Of a DNA stretch of 55,360 nt, positions 36,430 to 47,062 are shown in pieces. The position numbers were made by a program, and so were the translations under genes. Positions within the stretch are counted from its first letter, which is position 1. Every line of letters starts with the position of its first letter. The notes under the pieces are model-generated. The model worked only from the letters and a program-made list of their open reading frames with translations, was not told the origin of the DNA and made no database searches. Source of the stretch: Intoshia linei (Eukaryota; Orthonectida; Rhopaluridae); contig LWCA01000101.1 in the NCBI GenBank assembly GCA_001642005.1, forward strand, positions 1 through 55,360. Reading direction: 5' to 3'.

Positions 36430-36888
36430 CAGGAATTCTCAACCTGGGCGATACCGCCCATATTGAACAATTTTTTAATATTGAGGTGATTTATTTTAGG
36501 AGTAAACTTATTTTCAAATTGATATTATAATTTTCTTATTAACATTATTAACATATTAATATTAATAAATTATAAAATATTAAATTGTGTTGCTTCTGAT
36601 ATTTTAAACATAGTTTTGAGATTATAGTTTTGATTCGTTTCTATTTTATTTCTGCAAACTCAGATAAAAATACTGTTATTAGGAGAAAAAGTAAGTCAAC
36701 TTAACAAACAACCTATTTGTTAAAATTCTAATTTTAAAAATTAGGGTAAATATACTATTATATCATATATTATTATAATGCACAAAAGTATTAGTTGAAA
36801 CAGTTTTTGCTAGTTTTTAATTATTAAGGAACTAATGATAAATTTTTTTCATTTAAGGGCAATAGTTCAAAAATAGTTGAGATCCCTG
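36430..36888. mobile_element. hAT (Buster-type) MITE, TSD TGCTAGAA
   Basis: The ends are CAGGAATTCTCAACCTGGG and GTTGAGATCCCTG. The 8-bp duplication TGCTAGAA is exact at 36422-36429 and 36889-36896. 459 bp, no coding capacity. Confidence 0.88.
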
Positions 36889-37074
36889 TGCTAGAATCTG
36901 TTACCTTTTTGTAAAAAATTGCCACATCAGTGTATTACAACATAATGAAAATGAGTGATACGCGTTGATGGTTTGGAAAGATTAACCAATTTGTAAATAA
37001 AACTAATAAATTTTAATCATCCTTTCAAATAGTAAAATTCTTAGAATGAGGGAATTTCTATTTTGCGAATACTG

Positions 37075-38274
37075 AAGTGGAAACAAACTCAGACAAAACC
37101 ATTGACATGAATAAATATACTTTTTTATCGGATATTTTCATTTCATTGTTCCATTCAAGTGCAGCCATTTTAGAGTGCATTAATTGTCCATGAATGTGTT
37201 CATAATTTTGAATGACATTTTTACAAGATTTAACAAGCTGTGAATTTGAAATGTATGAAAATATATATTTAAAATGTACCATCTCAAATGCTAAAATAAT
37301 TTTATCCAATTCATCGTTAGATGCGTCATTTTCTGTATCAATATACGGATACTATTAATATTAATAAGTATAATGTATAAATATTTATATTATTACATTT
37401 GAATGAATTTTAATTTTAATAAATTGATAATTTTTCTTTATGTATCGTATGCATTGCTTTAGGTTGCATGAAGGCGGTAGATAGCAGACACTTTTGAAAT
37501 ATATTAGATCATATTCCAATTGATCTCTAATGTCACAACTGTCTCGAAGTGGGTGTAATGATATCTAAATATATAAAAATGATAATCAATATAGATTTCC
37601 ATTATCATTTAAAATTATGTATTAATTATTTACAAAATGTTAATAATTTCTCTGACGATGTATAATGTCATACACACTCGACACCTCTTAATGGGTCTGG
37701 ACTTTACCGTTTAAATTTGACCCACAAAATAGTAGGTTGCAAAAATGTATTTTTTCTAAAACTCAATTTGGAAAAAAATGCCCCAATTTTCGAAATATTT
37801 CGTTGTGGATTGCGAAAAGGGTCTCGGTACGTTGGGTGGAATCTTTTACGTTTCATGTATACAAAAATGTTTACATGTTTTATGAATAATTATACAAATG
37901 GTTTCTTTAAAAAGGAGCGTTATGCAATAAAGTTTAAGAACCACTGTACTACATTATATTACTTTTCATGTACCTTGAAAGTTTCATCAATTTGTCGATG
38001 AAATTTTATAGCTTTTAGACTTGTATATTCAATTAATCTACTTTTTTTCTTACGGATCGTTTTTGCATATTTTTTTATACGTAAATTCTAAATTATAAAA
38101 TTTAAATTATGATTCAATTATAATTATTTTATTTATCGATAAATTATTATATCGTTTGCCAACTAATATTATTAATATTTACCATTAATGTTTTAGAATT
38201 CTTTATTTGAAGAAACAATCGACATCCCTTTATAATTTTGCGAGTTTTATCAAACAGAGGAACAAATCTGTATC
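37075..38274 (-). CDS. Unrecognised gene, partial model
   Basis: Three minus-strand open stretches behind acceptor-like sites look coding: 38274-38183 (YRFVPLFDKTRKIIKG, donor ATG|GTAAAT), about 37565-37440 (HPLRDSCDIRDQLEYDLIYF) and about 37350-37075 (DASNDELDKIILAFEMVHF, SCKNVIQNYEHIHGQLMHSK, MAALEWNN, FMSMVLSEF). Residue use is protein-like and predicted helices are amphipathic, but phases between the pieces do not all fit, so exons are missing or mis-bounded. I recognise no domain. The coiled-coil stretch at 36035-36316 could be its 3' part. An open frame on the plus strand at 37717-38001 lies in a repeat with a GAACCACTG end and is not taken as a gene. Confidence 0.35.
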
Positions 38275-38355
38275 CTAAATTTAAAATTTTAAAACATAAT
38301 TAATAATAAACATTATAATCCCTAGTAAGGATTATATAATATAATATAAATTATA

Positions 38356-38957
38356 TCCTAACTTACATAATATGCTACGCGATTTTTGTTTGTGTGTGTG
38401 TGTTCCACTTTATTGAAATAACTACCAGTCTTAGAATTTTATAAATTCCACATTTCAATTACAGTTTTTTTCGAGACGTATAATAAAATAAATTTCAACC
38501 TCCCAAACTCACATCTTACGGGTCAAAAACCCCAATTGTCCCTTTTTTTGAAAATCCAACGAGTTGGAGAATTTAAAAAAATATATACACTGATGCGGAT
38601 TTTAAAATCATAAATTTATAAAAATTATATGTTCAGGGCCAAAACACTAAATTACCCTTCTTTTTTTAATGATAACAGCCCTAGAATTTCAAAAAATTTA
38701 CAGGTGGTAAAGTTGTATCATCTTAACACACATAAAAAATGTCAATCCGAATAAGTGACGACTTCACGGTCAAAAAAGCATTTTAGTATTCATATATTTT
38801 TTTCTGAAATATTTTAATTAAACAAAAAATGTTAAATAATTAACGGTCCGAAAATTAAATTAGATTTTCAAGGGGAATTTATATTTTTGGATGAATAAAA
38901 ATTTGTCCTCGGCAGAGCTAGGTGCTGTTTGTACGTATTACATAACAGTCAACCTAG
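38356..38957 (+). mobile_element. Complete Helitron-like element (602 bp)
   Basis: The 5' end is A|TCCTAACTTACATAATATG. The 3' end is the CTGTTTGTACG/ACATAACAG hairpin, TCAA and CCTAG|T. There is no target duplication, and the host dinucleotide is A-T, as expected for Helitrons. No coding capacity. Confidence 0.85.
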
Positions 38958-39287
38958 TGTATATTATATTAATTATTAACGAATATATTAGAGTTGAATC
39001 TAGCATTTATTGTAGATTATATTGCTCACATTAGCAATAAAAGTGTAACTCGGGCTTCTAGGCTAAAAATATTATGTTGAATCAGAATCGTAGTACCTTT
39101 AATATACTTAGGACGAATTCAACTGTATCTAAAAAGTAAGGTTGCTACAAAATAATCATTCTGGAGTCACCAAAGTGGGTTCGGTAAAACATTAAAATTT
39201 TTATACAAACAGATTATGCAGATAATATATTATTCGACATTATTTGCAAAATTACAAGATTAATAAGATATCTTGCGCAATGCGCAT

Positions 39288-39654
39288 TAGAGTGTCACAC
39301 CCATCAAAGAATCAAGAATGACAACAATTCATTTCATAATTCATTTCATAGCTATAGCATAGATAGCTAGAATGAAAATTAAAACAGTAAAATGTTTAGT
39401 TATAAACAGTGATTAACATAATACTCTGTAAACCATGACAATTCACTATAAAGCTGTTTATAAAAAAATAAATAAAGTTATATTTTAATTTTACTATAAG
39501 ATTTGTAATGTTTTATTTAAAATGTTAAACGCACAGCGAATATCTATCCTTAGGGGTTTTGGATTATGTTATAGAGTTTCTTTTTTAAAAATACACACAG
39601 TTAGTGCTAATCATCCATCAAATTCTAAAATTTTCGAATGAATGTCACACCCTA
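39288..39654. mobile_element. hAT (Ac-type) MITE, TSD ATGCGCAT
   Basis: The ends TAGAGTGTCACACCC and ATGTCACACCCTA are inverted repeats. ATGCGCAT is duplicated at 39280-39287 and 39655-39662. The duplication fits nTnnnnAn. Internal sequence is shared with 640-857 and 41735-41900. Confidence 0.85.
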
Positions 39655-39742
39655 ATGCGCATGGCTGTATAATCATTATACTTTTAATTATTAATGTTTT
39701 TATTTAATATATTAATGTAATATCAAATATAAATTTTAATAC

Positions 39743-40623
39743 CTTGATTAATGCAATTAGCGTTGATTGTATATTGACACAAAAATTTATTTGTCATATT
39801 ATTTACATCATAAACAGCAAATCGAATTAAAGCAAATTCAGGGTAATGTATTTGGAATTCAAATGATTCATCAAAAATTGGATTGTACCCTAAATTTGTA
39901 TGTATTTTCATGTATGTGAAATCTTACCTCCATCTATGGATGCTTTTGTTCTGACACATATATTATCCTGTTCCAGGCTATATATTGTTATTTCAACTAT
40001 TGCATCAATGTTTTTTGGTTTATTCGAAGATAAGGCAGTAATTAAATTTTGACAACTTATCACCTAAACATATATAAATTACGAAAACTCACCTCAAAAA
40101 TAAAAAAATGTTGTAAAAAACAAGACTTACTTTAATTCTGTAGTATGAAGGTTCTGTTCCAGGCAGATTGCTATTCCCAGCATAATATTGTAGACTATCT
40201 CTTAAAATTTGTGGTTTCAAAACATAACCACATCCACCATTATCATTGAAACGACCTACATTTAAATCCATTGCAATACAATTTGTTTGAAAATTTAGAG
40301 CAGCTATATTTTTTTTAATGTTTTTGTTTCAATTGTCAATTACCCATTTGAATACCGTTAGCCCAGAATTTAACTAAACTGTCATCTTTAAAGTTACTTG
40401 AATCTATTCTTCTTCCAGCAGGATAAATTCGACTGATAAAGGTTTTGTTATGTTCAATAAACTCTTCACTTTCCGTATTTATCAAATCCAAAGCTTTATC
40501 TTCTGAAAAAGAACAACATTCGTACCATTGTTCTAAAGATTTATAATATAAATAAATTAATTAGAATTATTTGCCGATTTTACTAACAAAAGCAAATTCC
40601 TTACCAAAAAATTTTTCACCGGT
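39743..40623 (-). CDS. Phosphoinositide phospholipase C (delta-like), 3' half
   Basis: PLC hydrolyses PIP2 to IP3 and diacylglycerol at the plasma membrane. Exons in transcription order: 40623-40605 (19 nt, TGEKFF), 40532-40344 ([33 protein letters not shown]), 40303-40131 ([16 protein letters not shown]), 40063-39928 (C2 domain start, [11 protein letters not shown]) and 39889-39743 ([35 protein letters not shown]). Together they give the Y half of the barrel and most of the C2 domain. All phases agree and intron 39890-39927 is 38 nt. The usual PxxMWN before NFQT is FWANG here. The X half of the barrel, with the catalytic histidines, and any EF or PH domains were not found upstream before SEC24. 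The last C2 strand is also missing. A pogo-like MITE starts 145 bp upstream, at the tract involved in the 36034 seam, so misassembly is as likely as truncation. Confidence 0.88.
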
Positions 40624-40767
40624 CTGAAAACTTAAAAACGTGTCGGTTTATAAACTCGTTCAAACCCGATTAACATCTTGGATGCTAACATATTAATGGT
40701 TTTATATAATTAACGAAATGTTTAGAAAAGTTAAAAAATGTTCTATTATAATAATAATTAAATAATA

Positions 40768-41086
40768 CAGTGGAATCCGCTTATAAGAGACGCATCGGGA
40801 CCAAGCAATTTGTCCCTTATAACCGGACGTCTCTTATATCCGAAAAATTAAAAAAGTAAAGACTTTAAATAAATAAAATGTTAAGTAATATATATGTCGT
40901 ATAGAATGTGTAAAACTGAAATTAAACTGTAAAATTTTAAAAAAATCTTTAATATTCATTTGAATATTCCTTTATATCTGTCTGTGATTTATATACAAAA
41001 CAAGTGTTTAATTCCGATTCTAGCTTTTTGTGCCTTATATCCGGACGTCTCTTATAACCGGTGTCTGTTATACACGGATTCCACTG
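40768..41086. mobile_element. Pogo-like MITE, copy 2
   Basis: The ends CAGTGGAATCCGCTTATAAG and CACGGATTCCACTG are flanked by TA. It is 319 bp, as is copy 1. The 110 bp to its right (41087-41196) are the ones duplicated next to the N at 36034. Confidence 0.8.
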
Positions 41087-42002
41087 TATATTATTTATTT
41101 ATTAATTAAAATTTATAAATTAATGGATAATAGATATAAAACGTAAAAAAATATAGAATGATTTTACTTCATTTACTACTAACACTTTTAACTGTGGCAA
41201 AGAAGAGCAATGTAAAAAAAAACAAAATAACGATACAAAGAGTCAGTTTGTAGTGATATATCGCTACCATACTAATTGAGATTCGAATATATACTTTTGA
41301 TATAACTGGCAGAGTGGTTATAGTCATATAATTGTATTCTGCGTGGCTAGGTTCGAATCGAGATTTGGACATCTTTTTATTTAAGACGAACTTATCAGAG
41401 TTCTTATCTGCCAATCGTTACACAGTGTAAGGGACCAATAAAATACCTTAATTAATTAACTCAAATAATTAATTACATTAATTAAAATTAAAAAGTTACA
41501 AAATATTATAAAATATTATTGTCAATTGCATTGAATACAATTTAAATAATGTAAATTGCCAGAATTCGAGAAATTGAATCGTTTATAAAATTTAAAAAAA
41601 TTGCGCTAGAAACAAATTTACAAAAATAAACTGTATAATTAAACATGGAGAACAATATTGTAAAGTCACTAACACGTTTCAAAGCTCGAAGTTTTAGCCT
41701 CAAACGCTAATTTCCGTTAAAATGAAGTTCAGTTTTAATTTCTCAATAATATTTTTAGTGATATTTAAAATGACAAACACAACTCAAATAGATAGCGTTA
41801 AATGTTTTTGATTGCGAATTAGTTTTTCTATTTTAAAAATACACACTTTTAGTGCTAATTGCCCATCAAATTCTAAAATTTTTGAAAAAATGTGACACCC
41901 TAATGGCCATACTCGAGTGTTAATTAACCACTGGTAAATATCTAACAATATATTAAATTAAAACTTATACCACTTTAATATACAAAATACATATTTACAA
42001 TG
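41087..42002. other. Intergenic between SEC24 and the PLC fragment
   Basis: It holds the tail of the duplicated tract (to 41196), a tRNA-like promoter pair (41306-41360) and, at about 41735-41900, a copy of the Ac-type hAT MITE family ending TGTGACACCCTA. No PLC X-domain exon was recognised on the minus strand. Confidence 0.45.
41299..41373 (+). repeat. tRNA-like sequence with A and B boxes (possible SINE head)
   Basis: TGGCAGAGTGG (41309-41319) fits the pol III A box, and GGTTCGAATCG, about 30 bases on, fits the B box. The expected acceptor and T stems do not pair well, so it is not a functional tRNA gene as read. A tRNA-derived SINE or a tRNA pseudogene would fit. Confidence 0.35.
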
Positions 42003-44988
42003 TTAATTTTTCAATTTATCCCGAATTTGTTTATGTATTTGACAAAGAAAATCAATATAAGAACTTGTTGCTAAGGGTCCTTGATCTTCAAACAAATACC
42101 TAGTAAACTGTAATTCATTTTCACCCTTTTCTTTAACGATATTGAACTAAAACTGCGATATAAACTAAAAAACGTAATAACTTACGTTGAGAGAATTTCC
42201 TCGCATTTGAGTAATTCCGTATATGAAATTTCTCAAATAAATAGAATTTTGGTTGTCTTTGACGGGTAATAATTTCTATATTGTTTAAAATGTAAAAAAT
42301 GAAAAAGTTATATACCTCATTTGAATCAATTTGACCGACAGAGTTAACAGAAAAAATGTCATACAGCCAATTTGGAGATATCTCGAGTCCAATCCATAGA
42401 ATAATATCAATACCATTATCTAAAATATAAGCTCCAGTAGATTCTATTCTATCAGATGACAACCGTATACATTGTTGAGACATTGTGTCTATACGCATGA
42501 GAGCAGGATAAAGAAACTGTTGACATTGTTTTACAGTCATTGACTTCAATTTAAACATAGCTAAGCTGCGATTGTCAATAGAAGATCCTGGTATATTAAT
42601 AAAAGCTGGTGACTTCATAATACAATTAATATATAAAGGGTAAAGTTTCATAGTTTCAGGTAAAATTAATTGCCCAGCAGCACTTGTCGTTGACACATGT
42701 TTTCTGTAAGCTGTAAGAGTGTAAACACAAGAATCTATCAGCATTTCTCTAATTTGCACGGGAGTAGAATTAAAAATTTTGTAAACAGCCTTTTTAGAAT
42801 ATAAAGCAATAATTGTATCCAAATCGCATGATTTATATACATCAATGAGTTGAAGTGTTGGTTGAAGTCTTAAATTCATCAATCTAATTCTACGATTTCC
42901 ACCTATTGAAGTGTAAAGGAATGCTACTTGGATATATATGGGTTGTTCAGCATTAATCGTGTCATCAAATTTAATTTCCGTCATAACGCCATCATTAGGA
43001 GACATGCAAGGAATTTGTACGTCATTAGAGTTGGCCATTGTAAAATTACCCCAAAAATCTACAGCTCGTATTCCAATTGATGTTCTCACACGTAGAATGG
43101 AATTGAAAGCACAAACTTGAGAAACATTTTCTTTCAAATCATTGATAAGGCGATCACCTCCATCACCGTTTAAAGTAAAATCACTATAATAGTAAAGTTT
43201 TCCACTAGTTTTTGAAACAATATCAGACAATGTTGCAATATCCACACTAGCATACATAGTGCACAAATACATATCTACAGAACAACCAACTTCAACACAT
43301 TTCAATGCCAATTTGCTGTAATAATCTGTTTGAGGGGCCAATGCCACCTTGTCCGTTGTCGAACTTTTTGTTTCTCTAAATTTTAATTGACCTGGCGCCT
43401 GCAAATTAGGGAGTGAAGTGTGCACGATAATTAATTTACCAACTCTATTTGTCGATTTAAGAGCATCTATACCCGCTTGAATCACAGGACCAAGCATTAC
43501 TTTACTATCTCGATGTTCAGAATACAATGTTTTTAAATATTCAAAAACATAGTCAATTTTTTCAATAGCTTCGTGAGGAGACACGAAAAAGTTTTCACTT
43601 GACGGTAGAAACCCATCTTCTAAGTCAGTTACAACAACTATCTGCGGTCGAGATAATTTTGGGTTCATGTTGATAAAGTGAATAGTGTCAGAATATGTGG
43701 CGAGGCCAATTTGAATTTTACTGTATTCATTATCTCCTTCTACAGGGAGCATAGCTAAAACTTCATTTTTCAACCTTTTAGAGATAATATCGATAATGTT
43801 GACTGCTCCTGTTCTAAATGAAACATCAATCATAAAAATGTAAACAGGTGGTTGAGGTAACTGGTTATTTATGCAATATTGAGATGTGGCTGTATATTCA
43901 AAAGTTCCCAAAGAAAATTGGGCTTTTTGAGAAGCATCAACGCGTCTACCTGTATAATCGAGATATGCAAAATCTTCATTAGGAACATCATTCAAAGAGT
44001 TGCAAAAAGGGCAGCTATACTTTCTTCCACCATCGACAAATTTCATAAATGGGCACATGTAACTCTTACAACGACATCTTACGGGCCCGTTTTCACCTGT
44101 ACCAACTACAGGAGGATCAAATTCCCCGCGCGACAACTCAGCCATTGGAACAATACTCAGAGCAAATGGTACTTTTGATATATTCAATAAATTACTTGTT
44201 GCAGGAACATTATACATTGTAGATCGAACGTATTTTGGCGAAGAAACGCCGTTATCAGTTGAAATAAAATGGGTTGTTATACGTGGCGGTAAAACACCCA
44301 ACAATGATGTATTAAAAGGGTCTTTGTGGTTTTTTCTGTTTTCGTCAATAACATTTATTGCACTTGGAACTGCATCTGGGTCTAATTTTCTGGCTGGACT
44401 TTGAGAAGAAGAAATTGTCGGCAAATGAGGTTGTGGAGAATACATATCGTTATTAGGTCGATACTGTTGTCCATTTTGTATGTTGGCATTAATATTTCCT
44501 TGAAAATTGGGTCTCATAAATTGTTGATTAGGAGGATGTGACTGAGAATTCGGAAATTGATTTAACCCATGAGAACTTGGACGTTGAGGTGTCCAATTTG
44601 TATTAACGGGCGGACCCGTATTTGTATTCATCTGAATATTTGGATCATATCTGTTCGGAACATTAATATTTTCAGCGACTTCATTATTTAAAGAAACATT
44701 TTGCATTTTATTTGAAATTTGATGCATTTGCGGTTGTTGAAATTGTTGAGAATTATTTGGATTTTGATAAGGTGCACGATTAGGAGACATTGGGTTTAGT
44801 GGTTGATAGGGCATTCTATGGTTTAATTGTTCATTACTCACATTGTTTATAGGCACATTGGGTCTACCAAGGTTTTCTCTAATCTGATAATTCGTGCCTA
44901 CTTGCATAGGAGGGAATAGGGGTGTTCTTATTTTTTCATTTGAATCGTATTGATTTTTATTCATATTTTGCATTACTTTTTGTTTCAA
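42003..44988 (-). CDS. SEC24: COPII coat subunit Sec24, C/D type
   Basis: Sec24 selects cargo in the inner COPII coat on ER exit sites. Exons: 44988-42316, 42275-42186 and 42146-42003, with introns of 40 and 39 nt; the product is 968 aa. Residues 1-200 are Asn/Gln/Pro-rich and disordered, as usual. The zinc finger is at about 303-336 (VRCRCKSYMCPFMKF and YSCPFCNSLNDVP). The vWA-like trunk starts near PVYIFMIDVSFRTG. The helical part carries SAAGQLILPETMKLYPLY, the gelsolin-like part IILWIGLEISPNWLYDIF, and the end ATSSYIDFLCQIHKQIRD. The CKSYMCPFM wording and trunk sequence match vertebrate SEC24C/D rather than A/B. Oddity: the first Cys pair is C-x-C instead of C-x-x-C, one residue short. 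The start at 44988 is the longest open frame; Met at 44970 is an alternative. The continuous 2.7-kb first coding exon is unusually long for this window. Confidence 0.97.
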
Positions 44989-45461
44989 GTATATAAACCA
45001 ATTTGTGAAAATAAATTTCTAAATAGACACGTAGATATAAACACGTAATCCTTGTTGCCAAATGATCGCTATTACTAAGATAACACATACTAGAATAAAT
45101 CTTATATTTATTTATATTTACGATTCGTAACTTGTAACTAGTAATGTATTAACAATTTGTTACATTAAGATTAATTTTAATTTAAAATAAATTAACATGA
45201 TAAATTTTGATAAAATAATTGTGAGTTATATACGTCATGTTTTTAAGTTTTAAAGAATCAAAATTAAAACAAATGACTCATCAAGTTAAATTTATTATAA
45301 ATTTTATAATAGGACATACTAAATAGGTAGTTAAATTTATATTAACCTTTTCAAAGCTGAATTAATTAATTAATACGACTTAAAAAAGTTTACAAATTGC
45401 TAAAAGCATTAAAACTAGTGATGTGACGATTCCTAAATTTTCAACGATGCTGATTCTATTC
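44989..45461. other. SEC24 upstream region
   Basis: AT-rich. It should contain the SEC24 promoter, but no specific motif can be defended. A short hydrophobic minus-strand frame at about 45040-45110 (FILVCVILVIAIIW) was seen but has no splice support as a TM6 exon of the GPCR. Confidence 0.35.
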
Positions 45462-45648
45462 TTAACCCTTTCACTGTCTAATACTATTTTATGATGCATT
45501 ACGTCTGGAATTTATAATTTAATTTAAACTTGTATTATTTTTAAATTATATATGTGAAAATGTATGAAAATAAAAGAATCAATTTTTTCAAAATTATTCT
45601 CTGTATATCATAGTATACACAGACGTGTGAAGTGAAATTGCTGTGTAT

Positions 45649-46712
45649 TAGGGTGGACACAATTTTCATAGTAAATCTTTTTTTACATTTTCTAATAGGC
45701 CCTTCGATAAATTTGGTTATTTTATGAATACATACACACATGCCAAATTTTACATAAAAAAATAACATCATAGAAGTGCTCAATGACGTGCAAAGTTAAA
45801 AAATTAGACATTTTGGTCAAAAAATTGGCATGAATGGTCATATATTTGTTCACTAATATTCTCTGATGGGACATTCTCTAATTTTATTCTTCTGATTCAT
45901 ACGTATGTCTATGCAAATCTTTAAAAAGCAAGATTAATTTTAATGTGCTCAAATTGAGCTTTATTAATTTAAATTATAAAGTTATTTTTTTGGATGTACG
46001 TGTTAACAAGATCGGCGGATTATATTTGGATAATAGGCAATGTGATGGAAGATTTTTGTAAATATAACTTCCCAACATTAAGGGACGTATTGAATGTTTA
46101 TTTTTATTATAGAAAAAAGGAATATGGGGTTTCCCAAGTTTTGAATATAACTGTGATGAAAGTGTTAAATTTGTGGATTACAAGTTCAATTTCTATTAAA
46201 GATAAAAAACATAATGTAAATATGTTAAAGACATACTGTGAACGCTATAATTTATTAAAAAAGAATAAAAATAGGAGATTTAAATCCCAAATATTACGTG
46301 AGGATAATTTCATTAATACAATTGATACATTGTTCGATATATAGCACATAAATTTTTGCATTTTTGCATGCTATTATACATTTACGATATATCAAAAATA
46401 TTGGATTTTTTTTTAATTAGACACACCTACAAACCTTTGGTAATTATTTAAACACAATAGTTTTCGCCAAACTGAACGTCTCCGTAATCAATGTTATCTT
46501 AAATATAATCAAACTAAGATAAGCCCTTGGTATATTTTACTTATACATAGTTATGTAAATAAATTGTATACTAAAATTCAGTATCATTGATCACCCTCGT
46601 AGAGTTTTTAAATTTTGTTAAAATTTTGTATTTGAAGTTAACTTAACAAAACGAAACTTTCTGGCTAATGGCCCATAAGAAATTCAAAAATATTGAAATT
46701 GTGTTCACCCTA
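45649..46712. mobile_element. hAT (Ac-type) element nested in the piggyBac element
   Basis: The ends TAGGGTGGACACAATTTT and AAATTGTGTTCACCCTA are inverted repeats. The 8-bp duplication CTGTGTAT is exact at 45641-45648 and 46713-46720, and fits nTnnnnAn. It contains the broken open frame at 45994-46344. Confidence 0.88.
45994..46344 (+). pseudogene. Remnant of a transposon-borne protein
   Basis: The frame shows LRDVLNVYFYYRKKE, then KNKNRRFKSQ, and ends FINTIDTLFDI followed directly by TAG. The layout (short helical domain, basic linker, LFDI near the end) resembles uncharacterised proteins carried by or copied with transposons in arthropods and cnidarians; this is from memory and unverified. 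The stop comes where such proteins usually continue, so it is probably truncated. It is not a hAT transposase. Confidence 0.4.
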
Positions 46713-47062
46713 CTGTGTATAGTATAGAATACACAGACAGTGAAAGGGTTAAAGAAACGATTCTGATTCAGATTCCGATGCAATTCCAAATACTATTATT
46801 GTTTTATGGAATAATTCACTTTAAAGTAAAAATTAATGTGATATGTAGGGCAAGTATTAGTCCAAAAAGTCAAAATTTCACAGATTAATTAGAAAATTCT
46901 TACGAGTATCATGATATTAATATTATGCCAATTAAAGTTATACTTAATATTTTATAATGTCATAAAAGTCCTAAAGATCCAAAAAATTAAAATTTTTATC
47001 GTTATGTCCAAAAAGTCAGTATTTTAAAAACAAAGTACAAAAAGTTAAATATTACAAATATT

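Larger units (their letters stand above)
45466..46748. mobile_element. PiggyBac-type non-autonomous element
   Basis: It is bounded by TTAA on both sides (45462-45465 and 46749-46752) with inverted ends CCCTTTCACTGTCT and AGACAGTGAAAGGG. Strict TTAA duplication with CCCTTT ends is the piggyBac hallmark. Nearly all its interior is a later hAT insertion. Without that insertion it is only about 210 bp, so it is a MITE. Confidence 0.8.

Noticed and set aside
42938-44178. Two plus-strand open frames of 60 and 99 codons
   Set aside because: Both are antisense to the SEC24 coding exon.
45040-45110. Hydrophobic minus-strand stretch as a GPCR TM6 exon
   Set aside because: It lacks the F-x-x-C-W-x-P pattern, has no convincing acceptor and is too short for TM6-TM7.
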